Shown: piece by piece, positions 63,950 to 64,000 of the stretch
How the letters are laid out: each line of letters opens with the position of its first letter
Numbering within the stretch: position 1 is the first letter of the stretch
Origin: Novosphingobium lentum NBRC 107847
Lineage (GTDB): Bacteria; Pseudomonadota; Alphaproteobacteria; Sphingomonadales; Sphingomonadaceae
NCBI RefSeq assembly: GCF_001590965.1
Contig: NZ_BCTW01000002.1
Span: 223,701-287,700 of the forward strand
Length of the DNA: 64,000 bases
Reading direction: 5' to 3'
Notes under the pieces: generated by a model
The model's input: the letters and a program-made list of their open reading frames with translations, nothing else
The model's database searches: none
Told to the model about the DNA's origin: nothing
Translations under genes and position numbers: made by a program

Positions 63950-64000
63950 ATGACCATTTTTCTCATCCTCGGGGCCGTGGCTGGCCTTTATGTGCTCGCG
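63950..64000 (+). CDS. Start of a small membrane protein, cut by the window
   Basis: Begins MTIFLILGAVAGLYVLA and runs off the right edge. The 17 visible residues form the start of a TM helix. No ribosome-binding site is strong, although the reading start after AGGGACGCTT is plausible. Confidence 0.4.
   Translation, partial: MTIFLILGAVAGLYVLA

Noticed and set aside
1..64000. CRISPR arrays, rRNA operons and insertion sequences
   Set aside because: No regularly spaced repeats, rRNA sequence or transposase gene was seen in reading the window.

Overview
The window looks like DNA from a sphingomonad (order Sphingomonadales, Alphaproteobacteria). It is GC-rich, is packed with genes that overlap by ATGA or GTGA, and carries gene sets known from that group: a trbBCDEJKLFGI conjugation cluster ending in a DUF2274 gene, a copper cluster (multicopper oxidase, copC, copD, DUF2933, P1B-ATPase), and a long cobalamin operon behind a cobalamin riboswitch. 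The genus cannot be fixed from sequence reading alone. The right part (about 61.5-63.04 kb) holds a tyrosine integrase next to a 3' half of tRNA-Gly(GCC). The simplest reading is that most of the window is the right part of an integrated mobile element (ICE or genomic island) whose left end lies outside.

Layout. 1-9.4 kb is metal (copper) resistance. Leftward runs a CnrY/CnrX/CnrH-like anti-sigma, sensor and ECF sigma module followed by a TAT-exported multicopper oxidase that is cut by the window edge. Rightward run copC, copD, a DUF2933 protein, an isoprenylcysteine-methyltransferase-like membrane protein, a YHS-bearing copper P-type ATPase, an SRPBCC protein and an ATP-grasp-like protein whose motifs are in permuted order. 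9.7-19.3 kb is the trb mating-pair-formation operon, without a coupling protein or relaxase in view. 19.3-22.7 kb holds an XRE regulator, a small unknown gene, a GAF-GGDEF-EAL protein and a LysR regulator that sits downstream of a cobalamin riboswitch. 23.1-23.5 kb is a scar-like stretch with a CBS-domain fragment. 24.0-32.9 kb is PepSY / OmpR-type two-component system / TolC-MFP-RND efflux, then an MFS transporter.

33.5-45.8 kb is cobalamin uptake and late assembly. On the minus strand, one riboswitch leads btuB, cobD (Thr-P decarboxylase), cobO, btuF, btuC, btuD, cbiB, cobQ, bluB, cobT, cobS and cobC, with cobU divergent. No corrin-ring genes are present, so this set imports corrinoids, adenosylates them and attaches a DMB lower ligand. 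cbiB is frameshifted, which should block the cobyrate branch but leave cobinamide salvage intact.

46.0-61.4 kb is a defence-like island. It has a 1585-residue DUF4011/helicase/Vsr-type nuclease/DUF3320 protein and, directly downstream, a 2028-residue protein with an N-terminal Mrr-like nuclease domain and a very long repeat-like body that I do not recognise. Then come a frameshifted MqsA-type antitoxin gene and an IetAS-type pair (S8 subtilisin-like protease plus AAA ATPase). The helicase plus giant-protein pair is the best candidate here for an undescribed system. Beyond the tRNA fragment (63.04-64 kb) are two poorly defined small genes.
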